A stretch of DNA of 9,713 nt from Cyrtobacter comes (lineage in GTDB: Bacteria > Pseudomonadota > Alphaproteobacteria > Rickettsiales > Midichloriaceae), in contig NZ_JARGYT010000045.1 in NCBI RefSeq assembly GCF_034470605.1, forward strand, positions 1 to 9,713, given 5' to 3'. Positions within the stretch are counted from its first letter, which is position 1, and each line of letters begins with the position of its first letter. The position numbers and the translations under genes are program-made. Positions 1 through 6,314 of this stretch are shown piece by piece. Under the pieces are notes generated by a model. The model was given only the letters and a program-made list of their open reading frames with translations. It searched no databases and had not been told where the DNA came from.

Positions 1-187
1 AATCGCCATGTTATCGGCAAATCAGGAACCGTATGCATTGAGCATAATAACAGCAACACAAGGCATGACCCGCCGCACAAAAATTGTATCCAAAGAAGAG
101 GAAATGGTTACTATAAAGCTCTGGTGCGCTCTTACAACACCGGAGATTTTTCAGCATTATCAGGGATACATTATTATCTATCTTTAG
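1..187 (+). pseudogene. IS1-family transposase, C-terminal fragment (frameshifted, cut by window edge)
   Basis: Frame 1 from the first base reads HVIGKSGT, then EHNNSNTRHD, which matches the conserved block before the C-terminus of IS1-type (InsB) transposases. At about base 70 the match moves to another frame (from base 71) reading RRTKIVSKEEEM and then PEIFQHYQ, ending at a TAG at 185-187. Intact relatives have a few extra residues between RH(D/H) and RRTK, so a small deletion caused the frameshift and the copy is dead. The N-terminal part lies outside the window. The IS1 assignment rests on remembered family motifs. I could not identify the terminal inverted repeat after the stop. Confidence 0.7.
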
Positions 188-234
188 GTGAAAACTCTCG
201 AAAATTGTATAAGATTACATGTCATTCAGTATCG

Positions 235-360
235 CTAGAACGATTTAAAATTATAGCCAGCATAATCAGAAGAAAAAGATTTTGGTTAAGATTCAATTTG
301 ATTGCTGGAATTTATAATTTGGAATTAATGAGTTTTGATATGGTTGGCAAAGCAAGCTAG
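235..360 (+). pseudogene. IS5/IS4-superfamily transposase, C-terminal tail
   Basis: The frame ending at the TAG at 358-360 encodes LERFKII, then RRKRFWLRFNLIAGIYNLEL. This closely resembles the conserved C-terminus (RRKRFGLRFNLIAGIYN) of DDE transposases common in Rickettsiales genomes. The open frame extends upstream to base 124, but that part is a shadow of the IS1 fragment, so only about the last 40 codons are transposase. No catalytic residues, start codon or inverted repeat remain. It directly abuts the IS1 remnant, so one element probably inserted into or next to the other before both decayed. The exact junction is somewhere between 188 and 235. Confidence 0.55.
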
Positions 361-449
361 AGATACGATTATTGCTATGATGAAGTAAAACCTTCTTCGC
401 TTATCACCTTCTATTCTAAAACAAGTTATCTATCTTTGAACCTTCCATT

Positions 450-1223
450 TTAAAAGGATAAATAAATGCCCAAGCTAATTTTATGAATAAATGGGGTAAC
501 AAATTCACCTTTAAAAGAACTATCAAATTTTCTAAACGCCTCTCTTTTTATATTTAAATAATCAAATTCATATTTTAGACCAACAGATAGTACATCTAAA
601 TATACATGGTACATTAATCCAAAACCAAAGTTCGCACATATTCCCACCATGTATGAAGGATCCTCGTTCTTAAAAAGCAGCACATCATCACCTGTAATCT
701 CATTGGTAGCATATAGTACATTCTCACTATTTTTAACCCTTGAAAAAGACATACCTATACCGCCTTCAAAGATCCCACCAATCTTTTTGTCTTCAGGTAT
801 TTCTGCCTTATATATGGCCTGAAGCGTTGCACTAATAGCTTGTAGCTTAATATTATAATAAGTATCAATTGACTTAGTTATCACTTCACAAGATGCATTA
901 TGCAAATACGAGAGCTTGCCACCAAAATATACATTATCCCATTTATTATATGAGATTAGTAGTGACACACACTCCCCAAGTGCATATTTTTTAAAATATA
1001 ATTCTTGTCTGTATTCTAATGGATCTTCTAGGCCAACACTCTTCTGGGCTTCAAAAAAAGAGCGAAAACCAAAGTTTGTTGCCGCCCCTAATGAAAAATT
1101 TATCAAAAAATCCTTCTCATCACTATACTCTTCCTCAAATGCAACACAGGTATGTGGCAATATAAACAAAACTGCATAGAATAATATCGCTCTAAAAACA
1201 GAAGTCATACCAAATTTATACAC
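450..1223 (-). CDS. Outer-membrane beta-barrel protein, surface-antigen type
   Basis: The predicted product is about 257 residues. It has an N-terminal signal peptide (positively charged start, hydrophobic FRAILFYAVLFIL, likely cleavage after the CVA that precedes FEEEY), alternating hydrophobic/polar strands with several aromatic-glycine pairs, and a C-terminal phenylalanine (GIYLSF) as recognised by the BAM machinery. Size and layout fit the small porin-like surface antigens of Rickettsiales (P44/Msp2/OMP-1/Wsp-like), but no diagnostic motif is clear, so the family is an inference. The start is uncertain. The longest frame begins with TTG at 1235, only about five bases after the predicted transcription start. 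GTG at 1223 has GAGGGG (1233-1228) just upstream and is my choice. ATG at 1208 is possible but lacks a ribosome site. The gene is divergent from nuoF. Confidence 0.7.
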   Translation of the reverse strand: MYKFGMTSVFRAILFYAVLFILPHTCVAFEEEYSDEKDFLINFSLGAATNFGFRSFFEAQKSVGLEDPLEYRQELYFKKYALGECVSLLISYNKWDNVYFGGKLSYLHNASCEVITKSIDTYYNIKLQAISATLQAIYKAEIPEDKKIGGIFEGGIGMSFSRVKNSENVLYATNEITGDDVLLFKNEDPSYMVGICANFGFGLMYHVYLDVLSVGLKYEFDYLNIKREAFRKFDSSFKGEFVTPFIHKISLGIYLSF

Positions 1224-1246
1224 ATCGCCCCTCAAGAATTATCATG

Positions 1247-1252
1247 ATTATA
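1247..1252 (-). promoter_or_regulatory. Candidate -10 box for the outer-membrane protein gene
   Basis: On the minus strand the six bases read TATAAT, a perfect -10 hexamer. It would place transcription start near 1240, giving a leader of roughly 17-32 bases before the GTG or ATG start. The -35 region is poor (TTCCCT at 16 bp spacing), so the promoter call is tentative. Confidence 0.4.
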
Positions 1253-1335
1253 CTCCAGATATATACGCAGGGAATTATCAGATTTTACACCAAAACTCAA
1301 GCAGAATAGCCTGAATAAGCTATATTAATCTATGA

Positions 1336-1348
1336 GGTAAATTTTACC
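1336..1348. promoter_or_regulatory. Palindrome in the divergent spacer (possible operator)
   Basis: GGTAAA and TTTACC surround a single central T, giving a perfect 6-bp half-site dyad. The flanks (TATGA and ATA) extend the symmetry imperfectly. It sits between the divergent outer-membrane protein gene and nuoF, a usual position for a regulator site, but in AT-rich DNA it could be chance. Confidence 0.3.
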
Positions 1349-1363
1349 ATACTTATTATTAAT

Positions 1364-1385
1364 TATACCTTTTGCCAAAGGTATA
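1364..1385. promoter_or_regulatory. Perfect 9-bp inverted repeat with 4-base loop upstream of nuoF
   Basis: TATACCTTT (1364-1372) and AAAGGTATA (1377-1385) form a perfect dyad around TGCC, 45 bases before the nuoF start. It overlaps a TTGCCA hexamer (1372-1377) that could act as a -35 box, though the matching -10 (TATTTG at 1395) is weak. No T-run follows, so a terminator is less likely than an operator or a leader hairpin. Confidence 0.4.
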
Positions 1386-1430
1386 TAAATACTCTATTTG
1401 TATTAGTATGTATTTACAACTGCTTCTTTT

Positions 1431-2720
1431 ATGATTGATGAATCAAATAAAGTGTTCCAAAATCTAGATGGTGGGCTTGGTGCAGATCTAGAATCCGCTA
1501 TGAAAAGGAGTGATTGGTCTTGTATTGCAAAATTTTTACAACAAGACCCAGATAGCATTATAGAAGAGATAAAAAAGTCTGGATTAAGAGGAAGAGGTGG
1601 CGCTGGTTTTTCAACTGGGGTGAAATGGTCATTTATGCCTAAAAACTCGAAATTACCGTCATATCTTGTAATAAATGCAGATGAGAGCGAGCCAGGTACA
1701 TGCAAAGATAGGGATATAATAAGGAGAGAGCCGCATAAAATGATAGAAGGAGCTGTTATTGCTTCTCATGCCATAAGAGCAAGAGCCGCATATATATATA
1801 TAAGAGGTGAGTTTCACGCTGAGGCCTTAATCTTACAAAGTGCTATAGATGAGGCTTATAGCAACGGGTTATTAGGCAAAAATCATTGCAATTCAGGAAG
1901 AGATTTTGATCTTTATATCCATAAGGGTGCAGGTGCATACATTTGCGGGGAAGAAACCGCGCTTCTAAATAGCCTAGAAGGGAGAAAGGGTATGCCGAGA
2001 CTAAAACCACCAGCATTTCCAGCTGCTGTTGGCCTTTTTGGCTATCCTACAACCGTGAATAATGTTGAAACTATTGCAGCAGTACCTACAATAATGAGAA
2101 GGGGGCACGAATGGTTTTCTTCTATGGGTAGAGCAAATAATAGTGGTACAAAGTTATTCTGCATATCCGGGCATGTTAATAACCCATGTAATGTAGAGGA
2201 AGAAATGTCAATACCACTCAAGGAGCTGATAGAAAAGTATGCTGGCGGTGTTATTGGTGGGTGGGATAATTTACTTGCCGTAATACCTGGTGGTTCCTCT
2301 GTTCCAATGATAACAAAGGAGGTGTGCAATGATGTTCTTATGGATTTTGATTCATTGAGAGAAGTGGGTTCAGGATTAGGAACTGGAGGTATTATAGTTA
2401 TGAATAAGAGCACAGATATAATAGAGGCAATAGCAAGATTATCACATTTTTATATGCATGAATCATGCGGTCAGTGTACGCCGTGTAGGGAGGGTACAGG
2501 GTGGATATATGATATAATGACAAGATTTGTAAAGGGAAAAGGAAAACTCAATGAAATTGATAAATTACTTGAAATAACTAAACAAATGGAAGGGCATACC
2601 ATATGTGCGCTTGGGGATGCTGCAGCATGGCCGGTACAAGGTCTTATAAAAAATTTTAGGCCACTTATAGAAAATAGATTGAGTAAGGTGGGGAATCATA
2701 AATACAACACTAAAAATTAG
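1431..2720 (+). CDS. nuoF: NADH-quinone oxidoreductase subunit F (complex I, NADH-binding)
   Basis: NuoF is the NADH-oxidising subunit of the complex I peripheral arm. It binds NADH and FMN and passes electrons to iron-sulfur cluster N3 on the cytoplasmic side. The 429-residue product has the normal family length. Visible motifs are the nucleotide/FMN glycine-rich loop GLRGRGGAGF (51-60), INADESEPGT (81-90), the GAGAYICGEE segment (166-175), and the N3 4Fe-4S ligands C346, C349 and C352 in ESCGQCTPCREG plus C392 in HTICALGD. All key residues are present, so it should be functional. The ATG at 1431 is the only good start, because an in-frame TAG lies ten codons upstream, but no Shine-Dalgarno sequence is visible. 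No other nuo gene is adjacent, in keeping with the scattered nuo genes of Rickettsiales. Confidence 0.97.
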   Translation: MIDESNKVFQNLDGGLGADLESAMKRSDWSCIAKFLQQDPDSIIEEIKKSGLRGRGGAGFSTGVKWSFMPKNSKLPSYLVINADESEPGTCKDRDIIRREPHKMIEGAVIASHAIRARAAYIYIRGEFHAEALILQSAIDEAYSNGLLGKNHCNSGRDFDLYIHKGAGAYICGEETALLNSLEGRKGMPRLKPPAFPAAVGLFGYPTTVNNVETIAAVPTIMRRGHEWFSSMGRANNSGTKLFCISGHVNNPCNVEEEMSIPLKELIEKYAGGVIGGWDNLLAVIPGGSSVPMITKEVCNDVLMDFDSLREVGSGLGTGGIIVMNKSTDIIEAIARLSHFYMHESCGQCTPCREGTGWIYDIMTRFVKGKGKLNEIDKLLEITKQMEGHTICALGDAAAWPVQGLIKNFRPLIENRLSKVGNHKYNTKN

Positions 2721-2786
2721 TTTGGCTAAATAACTGCTGTTGTTAAATCAATATTTGAGATTTTGGCAAGCATAGATCTTTAAAGA

Positions 2787-2821
2787 GCGCTTTCTATCAT
2801 TAGTAGATAGCGCAATAGTGC
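2787..2821 (+). other. Overlapping small hairpins downstream of nuoF
   Basis: CTATC (2794-2798) pairs with GATAG (2806-2810), and GCG (2787-2789) with CGC (2811-2813) across a bulge. Alternatively GCGC (2810-2813) pairs with GTGC (2818-2821), with one G-U pair. The two folds share bases and exclude each other. The site could end nuoF transcription or be the worn end of a mobile element. No T-run follows. Confidence 0.3.
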
Positions 2822-2852
2822 GAAATATTGGTAATATGCAAGAAAATGTAAT

Positions 2853-2987
2853 TCATATAAGGGCGTGAAGGATGGTATAGGCTTTTAAAGGTATTTAAAT
2901 TGAAGATACAGTTATAAAGACAAACTAAAAGCGGTAAAATTATACCAAGAGAATATAAGAAGCATGAATTTTATGTGTCTAGAATGA
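2853..2987 (+). pseudogene. Possible IS1-type transposase N-terminal remnant
   Basis: One frame, interrupted by two stops, reads VKDGIGF, then RYLN, then RYSYKDKLKAVKLYQENI before a TGA at 2985-2987. The order VKDG, an R-Y motif, then a K-L-K-A-V-K-L-Y helix resembles the zinc-binding N-terminus and helix-turn-helix of IS1-type transposases. The following bases read VSRMNNAN in another frame, which may continue the match. Stops, a probable deletion between motifs and the absence of anything downstream make it a relic. The assignment is tentative. Confidence 0.35.
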
Positions 2988-3081
2988 ACAATGCCAATTG
3001 TTTAATACAGAGCTTGTATTCACGATTGATAATAAGATACAGTTTAATTTTAAGTAATTTTGAATATTTTAATTTAGAGTC

Positions 3082-4704
3082 ATGATACCATGTAGCACCC
3101 TTAGCACTAATATAACAAAGGCAATAGAGAAATATAGCGAAGCTCTAAGTCTAGCCGCGCAAATAGACAAGGAACATAGGGTATTCTCTTACCTCTGGTC
3201 TATATCATTTGGGGAATTTATGAAAAACAACCTCTCATTATATAATCAGCTACAAAGTGGCTATACAGGTTTTATAAGCGCATTCTTTCAAGGGCCAGAT
3301 CTATTTAGTAACTTTGCTAAAATCACAGAAAAAAATTTAGAATATTATAAAAATTTTTGCACAAGCAATTCACATAGCGCAGATCTTAGTGGGGCACTGG
3401 AATTTTATAATAAAGTGATTATTGATCTTACTTCTCCGGAAAAACTTGCTTCTCTTTATTATAAGATTGCAGAGTTAACTATCTCTTCGAACGGTCAAAA
3501 TATACTCGATGGTGCCGAAAATTTTCTACAAGATGCAAAAAAATCATTATCTAAAAAATTATTCACTATATCTACTGTTCAAGACGATTTATTTGAAGTT
3601 GGCGTAAATCTTGCTATCACAAAAGGTAAAGTTGTCTTTCAAAACGAATTATTGCAAATTATCCAGTACGAACCTGCGACAGATGAGGTAAAAGAAATAC
3701 CGATACTTTTTATACCAGCATGGATAAATAAATTTTATATTTTAGATCTTCAAGAAAAAAACTCTATGGTTAGGTGGTTAACTCAAAAAGGATATAGGGT
3801 TTTTGTTATCTCGTGGATAAACCCAGATGCTACTTATAAAAATACTGGCTTTGAGGATTACATGATTAAAGGGGCTATTGCTGCAATAAATGCAGTAAAG
3901 AAAATTGCATCTTCAACCACTGTCAGCTGCGTTGGGTATTGTATGGGCGGTACATTACTATCTGCTACACTTTCATATCTAGCAAAAATAAAAGATAAAA
4001 GCGTAAGCTCTGCAACTTTCTTATGCTCTTTATTAGATTTTGAAGAAGTGGGGCGTATCGCAATTTTTATAAATGAGAACCAAGTCTCTTTTATAGAAAA
4101 AATTATGGAAAGAGATGGGTATTTTGATGGAAGCTATATCGCATCAGTGTTTAGTTTACTAAGACCTAATGATATGATGTGGGAGTACTTTGTAAATAAC
4201 TACTTAATGGGCAATCAGCCATCAAAACTTGATTTATTATTTTGGAATAATGATAACATCAGGATCCCTGCTAAAATGCACTCATATTGCCTAAGAAATA
4301 TGTACATGAAAAACCTTCTTTCAAAGCCAAACGGACTTTCTATTAATGGTAAGGGTATAGATTTTAATGATATAAAGATACCGGTATATATCTTTGCAGC
4401 TAAGGAAGATCATATTTGCCCTTGGAAATCAGTATTTAAGGCTGCCCCCCTCTTTAATGGTGAAAGAAGGCTGGTTCTTGGTGGGTCTGGACACATAGCA
4501 GGTATAATAAACCATCCTGATCGCAATAAATATTGGTATTCTATACTTGAATCAGATTTAGATGAAAATTCCAATAAGCACGAGGGTTCGTGGTGGCTTG
4601 ATTGGTCATCTTGGCTATCTACAAAGCTAGGTAAGAATATAGAAGCAAAGGGCGTAGTTGATGCGGGACTTGGTGAAGCACCTGGCTCTTATGTTAAGAT
4701 GTAA
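3082..4704 (+). CDS. phaC: Poly(3-hydroxyalkanoate) synthase, class I
   Basis: PhaC polymerises (R)-3-hydroxyacyl-CoA into polyhydroxyalkanoate at the granule surface. The 540-residue product is close to the usual class I length. The N-terminal PhaC_N region carries the conserved KVVFQNELLQIIQYEP segment (from residue 183) and IPAWINKFYILDL (211-223). The alpha/beta-hydrolase core follows, with the modified lipase box GYCMGG (285-290, nucleophile C287), D443 in KEDHICPW and H471 in GSGHIAG. The D-to-H spacing of 28 equals that of the Cupriavidus enzyme. All catalytic residues are present, so it looks functional. No phaA, phaB or phasin gene is nearby, so precursor supply must come from elsewhere. 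The ATG at 3082 has only a weak upstream GAG as ribosome site. Confidence 0.96.
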   Translation: MIPCSTLSTNITKAIEKYSEALSLAAQIDKEHRVFSYLWSISFGEFMKNNLSLYNQLQSGYTGFISAFFQGPDLFSNFAKITEKNLEYYKNFCTSNSHSADLSGALEFYNKVIIDLTSPEKLASLYYKIAELTISSNGQNILDGAENFLQDAKKSLSKKLFTISTVQDDLFEVGVNLAITKGKVVFQNELLQIIQYEPATDEVKEIPILFIPAWINKFYILDLQEKNSMVRWLTQKGYRVFVISWINPDATYKNTGFEDYMIKGAIAAINAVKKIASSTTVSCVGYCMGGTLLSATLSYLAKIKDKSVSSATFLCSLLDFEEVGRIAIFINENQVSFIEKIMERDGYFDGSYIASVFSLLRPNDMMWEYFVNNYLMGNQPSKLDLLFWNNDNIRIPAKMHSYCLRNMYMKNLLSKPNGLSINGKGIDFNDIKIPVYIFAAKEDHICPWKSVFKAAPLFNGERRLVLGGSGHIAGIINHPDRNKYWYSILESDLDENSNKHEGSWWLDWSSWLSTKLGKNIEAKGVVDAGLGEAPGSYVKM

Positions 4705-4765
4705 GATATTTAACACACATTAATAGCCGCTCTAAATATCTTATTTTACAGTGTGCTATTAATGT
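4703..4765. repeat. Two interleaved inverted repeats after phaC
   Basis: Repeat A is AAGATATTTA (4703-4712) with TAAATATCTT (4733-4742), 10 bp perfect. Repeat B is ACATTAATAGC (4717-4727) with GCTATTAATGT (4755-4765), 11 bp perfect. Their arms alternate (A, B, A', B'), so in RNA they would either exclude each other or form a pseudoknot. The block begins on the phaC stop codon. No T-run follows, so it is not a standard intrinsic terminator. Confidence 0.5.
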
Positions 4766-4798
4766 AAGATGTATATAGTCATATATGGTATAACCGGT

Positions 4799-4834
4799 TC
4801 AATGATTATATTTGCACAGCTCTGCTAATTTCAT
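4799..4834 (-). other. Eleven-codon mini-ORF with a strong ribosome site
   Basis: On the minus strand GGAGG is followed by ATTT and ATG, an ideal Shine-Dalgarno spacing, opening MKLAELCKYNH before TGA. It could be a leader peptide, or the 5' end of a former gene cut short by mutation. I recognise no continuation in the other frames downstream. The IS5-type element lies 47 bases upstream of the start and would separate it from any older promoter. Confidence 0.25.
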
Positions 4835-4899
4835 AAATCCTCCGAAATCTATATAGGCTTGGTATAGCTTTTGCAGCCTTAGAGCCTGTCTTGAAAGTA

Positions 4900-5638
4900 T
4901 TATGGTTCAGCTAATCTATTGAGCATAATCATATTGATATAGAGAATATGTTCAGAGGTTTTGTGGTTATGTTCATAGTCCTTACTCATTAGCCTAAAAT
5001 TATTAAACCAACCAAAGGTATGTTCAACTATCCAGCGTTTAGGAATTACTTTAAAACCTACTTGATCAACAATTTTACGAGCAATTGCCAGTAAAGTGCC
5101 TAAAGTTAAAAAACACCAATTTTGTAATGCTCCAGCAAACCACCATCTGCAAAAAATTTAACAGGATATTTTGCCTTGGCTTTTGCGAGTACATTTTTTG
5201 CACCATCACGATCTACGATCTTGGACGTTTGCTCCATGCACTTCACATGATAGTACAAAACCAAGAGTATCTGTCGTTATATGGCGTTTCCTACCCTTAA
5301 CTTTTTTGCCAGCATCATATCTTCTGGCCCCCCTTTTTGTGTTGTCTTTACAGATTGACTATCGATAATTAGTTGATGTTGGATTTTACCTGCTTTTTCC
5401 CTTACAAGTGTGACAAATGTATCATGAATCTCTTGCCACTTACAGTTCTTAACGTAAGTAATAATCATAAACTGTATGCCAAGTGGGAAAGTCTTGAGGT
5501 AATAATCGCCATTGGCAACCGCTTCTCATAGAATTGCGTTAATTACATTTTATATATCATGTTTACGAGGGCTTTACCTTGAGTAACAAAAGGCTCCAAG
5601 ATTAGCCATTCTTTATAGCTTATATCACTAGCATACAT
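4900..5638 (-). pseudogene. IS5-family transposase, multiple frameshifts
   Basis: The DDE transposase can be rebuilt only by changing frame several times. In order, the pieces are: YASDISYKEWLILEPF (start ATG at 5638); SPRKHDI and NVINAIL, with in-frame stops; CQWRLLPQDFPTWHTVYDYY in a third frame; REKAGK to IIDSQSVKTT (first D); KVKGRKRHITTDTLGFVLS to HGANVQDR; DRDGAKNVLAKAKAKYPVKF to FADGG (second D); and finally VGFKVIPKRWIVEHTFGW (catalytic E), ending at the TAA at 4902-4900. One shift is visibly a 7-bp tandem duplication (5208-5221), and another is a one-base loss after FADGG. All three DDE residues survive as codons, but no full-length protein can be made. Confidence 0.85.
5208..5221. 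repeat. 7-bp tandem duplication inside the transposase pseudogene
   Basis: ACGATCT occurs twice head-to-tail (5208-5214 and 5215-5221). Removing one copy restores the minus-strand reading VQDRDGA, so this duplication is one of the events that broke the frame. Confidence 0.8.
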
Positions 5639-5823
5639 ACGCTCCACGTATTGAATTTCAAGTATTATAGATTTTTCTCATAATACTTTCAAGACAGGCG
5701 CTTAGATACATGTATATGAGTAACTTGTTGGATTAATCGCGAATTTTCATTCGGAGTGTCCATAACTATGCTGGGTACGCTATAAGATATTATATATATA
5801 AGCTATATAAATTATAACTCAAC

Positions 5824-5872
5824 CAATATACTAGAAATGCACGTCATAAGTGCGTAGAATATATTGATTTTT
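5824..5872 (+). terminator. Hairpin with T-run just upstream of the unknown gene pair
   Basis: CAATATA (5824-5830) pairs with TATATTG (5860-5866), CTA (5831-5833) with TAG (5855-5857), and GCAC (5839-5842) with GTGC (5850-5853), separated by small internal loops. A run of five T (5868-5872) follows, so the shape is that of an intrinsic terminator. It lies 16 bases before the ATG at 5889 and has no plus-strand gene before it, so it may be a leader attenuator or a terminator left from a displaced gene. Confidence 0.45.
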
Positions 5873-5888
5873 AGTTAGTTATAAAATT

Positions 5889-6296
5889 ATGAAAGAAACA
5901 GAGGAGGTTATGACACAAGATAATCCAAAAAAGCCGTCATTAAGGAGGTTTTTTCTTCCTAATGTTACTAGAATGTCTGATGACAATGTGCTATTGGTTA
6001 AAAAAGATGGTATTAATAGTGTAATTACACATAGTATAAAAAATGGCATTAGTATTGCTGGTAGAGATATTTGTACAGATTATTTGGGTGCCGCTCTTGA
6101 ACGTGTATACCTGGAAACTGGCGTTCGATTCATTGATTATCTTGATGCTGATTCAGTACTTATAGTTCATCTAAGCTTATTAAAAGATTTTAATAAATGG
6201 ATTATAGAAGGGTTGCTAAGTAGGCTTGAGGATGAGGAGTTTGCAGAATATAAGAGTGTTTATGCAGAAATATTATGTTCTACAGACAGTGATTAG
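5889..6296 (+). CDS. Uncharacterised protein, first gene of a tandem pair
   Basis: I do not recognise this 135-residue product. It has no signal peptide or membrane segment. It begins with a polar, basic stretch (KKPSLRRFF), followed by mixed alpha/beta-looking sequence and an acidic C-terminal part (LSRLEDEEFAEY, ending STDSD). The start is ambiguous. ATG at 5889 has no ribosome site, while ATG at 5910 has a strong GAGGAGG (5901-5907) only two bases before it, which is tighter than ideal. The shorter form would be 128 residues. The next gene starts 18 bases after the stop, so the two are probably co-transcribed. A terminator-like hairpin lies in the presumed leader, and a dead insertion sequence lies upstream. 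Confidence 0.7.
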   Translation: MKETEEVMTQDNPKKPSLRRFFLPNVTRMSDDNVLLVKKDGINSVITHSIKNGISIAGRDICTDYLGAALERVYLETGVRFIDYLDADSVLIVHLSLLKDFNKWIIEGLLSRLEDEEFAEYKSVYAEILCSTDSD

Positions 6297-6314
6297 GATA
6301 AGGTTAATAAGATT

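Larger units (their letters stand above)
2721..3081. other. Non-coding spacer between nuoF and phaC
   Basis: No gene is supported here. It contains a cluster of small dyads (2787-2821) and a tentative IS1-like N-terminal remnant (2853-2987). The last 90 bases before phaC are very AT-rich and probably hold its promoter, but I could not pick out a convincing -35/-10 pair. Confidence 0.6.
4882..5701 (-). mobile_element. IS5-family insertion sequence (IS1031-like), defective
   Basis: The element is bounded by inverted repeats with a perfect 21-bp core (4884-4904 against 5679-5699). Including the outer bases, the ends read GAGCCTGTC and, on the other strand, GCGCCTGTC. A TTA is duplicated directly outside both ends (4879-4881 and 5702-5704), matching the 3-bp TNA target duplication typical of the IS1031 subgroup. 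The length of 820 bp is slightly short for the group. The single transposase gene, on the minus strand, is broken by frameshifts (separate entry). The intact ends imply fairly recent insertion, or that the ends are still usable by a transposase supplied from another copy. Confidence 0.85.

Noticed and set aside
124..234. First half of the 78-codon plus-strand frame
   Set aside because: It is an out-of-frame reading of the IS1 tail (true frame PEIFQHYQ). Only the second half matches a transposase.
916..1179. Plus-strand 87-codon frame
   Set aside because: It lies fully inside the minus-strand outer-membrane protein gene and has no motif or ribosome site.
1403..1705. Minus-strand 100-codon frame
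   Set aside because: It is antisense to the start of nuoF, whose frame is unambiguous.
2042..2413. Minus-strand 123-codon frame
   Set aside because: It is antisense to conserved nuoF sequence, with a low-complexity composition typical of shadows.
2721..3081. tRNA or small RNA gene in the spacer
   Set aside because: No cloverleaf or T-loop (GTTCGA-type) sequence was found; the hairpins are short and mutually exclusive.
5085..5368. Two overlapping plus-strand frames (71 and 65 codons)
   Set aside because: They are antisense to the IS5-type transposase pseudogene and have no protein similarity of their own.
5277..5468. Minus-strand 63-codon frame as an independent gene
   Set aside because: It is one segment of the frameshifted transposase (it contains IIDSQSVKTT), not a separate gene.
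5775..5820. Alternating TA-rich tract as a replication origin or promoter
   Set aside because: It has no DnaA boxes and no convincing -35/-10 pair; it is simple AT-rich DNA.
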